Of a DNA stretch of 14,364 bases, positions 13,861 to 14,364 are shown piece by piece (position 1 is the stretch's first letter; each line of letters starts with the position of its first letter). Under the pieces are notes generated by a model. The model had not been told where the DNA came from. It saw only the letters and a list, made by a program, of their open reading frames with translations, and did no database searches. The stretch covers positions 1 to 14,364 of the forward strand of contig JALUUZ010000135.1 in assembly GCA_027021095.1 (NCBI GenBank), read 5' to 3'. Origin of the DNA: Gammaproteobacteria bacterium (GTDB lineage Bacteria > Pseudomonadota > Gammaproteobacteria > SZUA-21). The position numbers and the translations under genes are program-made.

Positions 13861-13898
13861 CTGGCCCGGATTTCTTACCACCGTTCGTCGCGAGACGG
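13861..13898 (-). repeat. Dispersed 38-bp repeat, copy D (inverted)
   Basis: Read on the minus strand it starts CCGTCTCGCGACGAACGG and matches copy A at 33/38 positions; similarity continues into CACCCTTGC beyond the core. It is in the 133-nt gap between dut and the AlgC-like gene. The rest of that gap holds only a short AGCCT/AGGCT inverted repeat near 13926-13938 and the ribosome site of the next gene. Confidence 0.8.
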
Positions 13899-13979
13899 AG
13901 CAAGGGTGTGGGCTATCAGTGATGGAGCCTCCAAGGCTTCGCAATGAGACTTTTGGGTTGTCAGCTTTGGTAGGATCGA

Positions 13980-14364
13980 ATGGCGCATAACGGAAAGCAG
14001 GACTCCAGCCGGCAATTCGTGGGGAGCGCAAGCCTGGGTGCAGCCTTTATTCTCGTCGCCATCATGATCGTGACCGGCCTGTCCGGGCTGGGTTACTACC
14101 TGTTGGCGGAATTCGAACGTACGCAGCAGCTTGCCGCTGACAAACGCAACCAGGCAGTGGCCAGGGCCTATGCCGGGACTGTCAGTAACCTGCTGCGTCA
14201 TTATACGGCTCTGCTGGACAGGCTGGTACTGGACAAGGAACTGCCCGGCCTGTTTGCCGATCCTGATAAGGCCAAGCTGGCGGCCAAGGAAAACCGGCTG
14301 CGACGACTCATCCCGCACGCAGTCCGGCTCAAGCTGTTGCGCAAGGGGATCGGCGATACGGATC
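13980..14364 (+). CDS. algC: N-terminal membrane region of a probable AlgC-type phosphomannomutase/phosphoglucomutase, 3' end outside the window
   Basis: 128 residues are visible, MAHNGKQDSSRQFVGSASLG onward. A single strong hydrophobic segment (about residues 16-42, GAAFILVAIMIVTGLSGLGYYLL) is followed by a helical, probably periplasmic region (EFERTQQLAADKRNQAVARAYAGTVSNLLRHYT...). TAGGATCG just before the ATG serves as ribosome site. The catalytic hexose-phosphate mutase domain is not in the window. The assignment rests on gene order: coaBC-dut-algC-argB is the order in Pseudomonas, where the long AlgC form carries just such an N-terminal membrane and sensor-like extension. The alternative is an unrelated membrane-anchored sensor (chemoreceptor or cyclic-di-GMP protein), since the visible part would also fit the start of one. 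Confidence 0.6.
   Translation, partial: MAHNGKQDSSRQFVGSASLGAAFILVAIMIVTGLSGLGYYLLAEFERTQQLAADKRNQAVARAYAGTVSNLLRHYTALLDRLVLDKELPGLFADPDKAKLAAKENRLRRLIPHAVRLKLLRKGIGDTD

Overview
The window looks like chromosomal DNA of a free-living or symbiotic gammaproteobacterium. The gene neighbourhood rpmG-rpmB / radC / coaBC-dut is the one known from E. coli, and the coaBC-dut-(membrane-anchored AlgC-type mutase) continuation is the one known from Pseudomonas and relatives. The DNA is moderately GC-rich (judged by eye, not counted). There are no prophage, IS transposase, CRISPR, tRNA or rRNA genes. I cannot name the species.

Layout. (1) 1-3351, minus strand: an NAD operon. It runs from a strong sigma70-type promoter embedded in a 46-bp palindrome through a Nudix-type regulator (NrtR), quinolinate synthase (nadA), a soluble SPFH/band-7 protein with a long coiled coil, and an NAD-kinase-fold protein cut by the window edge. 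Gaps are 14-16 nt, then an ATGA overlap. (2) 3413-6664, minus strand: an ABC-2 export system (ATPase, permease, GldG-like auxiliary protein). A 184-bp fold-back element sits between permease and gldG and supplies the stop codon of one and the start codon of the other. (3) 6775-8748, plus: an orphan HyuA-type hydantoinase/oxoprolinase subunit. (4) 8984-10192, plus: a three-histidine-box fatty acid desaturase, with a palindrome overlapping its likely promoter. (5) A bidirectional terminator at 10237-10272, then minus-strand rpmB-rpmG. (6) A small histidine-rich lipoprotein and radC on the minus strand. (7) coaBC-dut and the start of an AlgC-like gene on the plus strand.

Two things stand out. 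First, the SPFH plus NAD-kinase-like pair is locked into an NAD-responsive operon. Both genes belong to recognisable families, but I know of no established role for the pair. Second, a dispersed 38-bp repeat with core CCGTCTCGCGACGAACGG occurs four times within about 9 kb (4856, 10929, 12116, and inverted at 13861), each time at a gene boundary. One copy is the right arm of the 184-bp fold-back element. Longer gene-free stretches are only 100-235 nt and are described under the regulatory and repeat entries.
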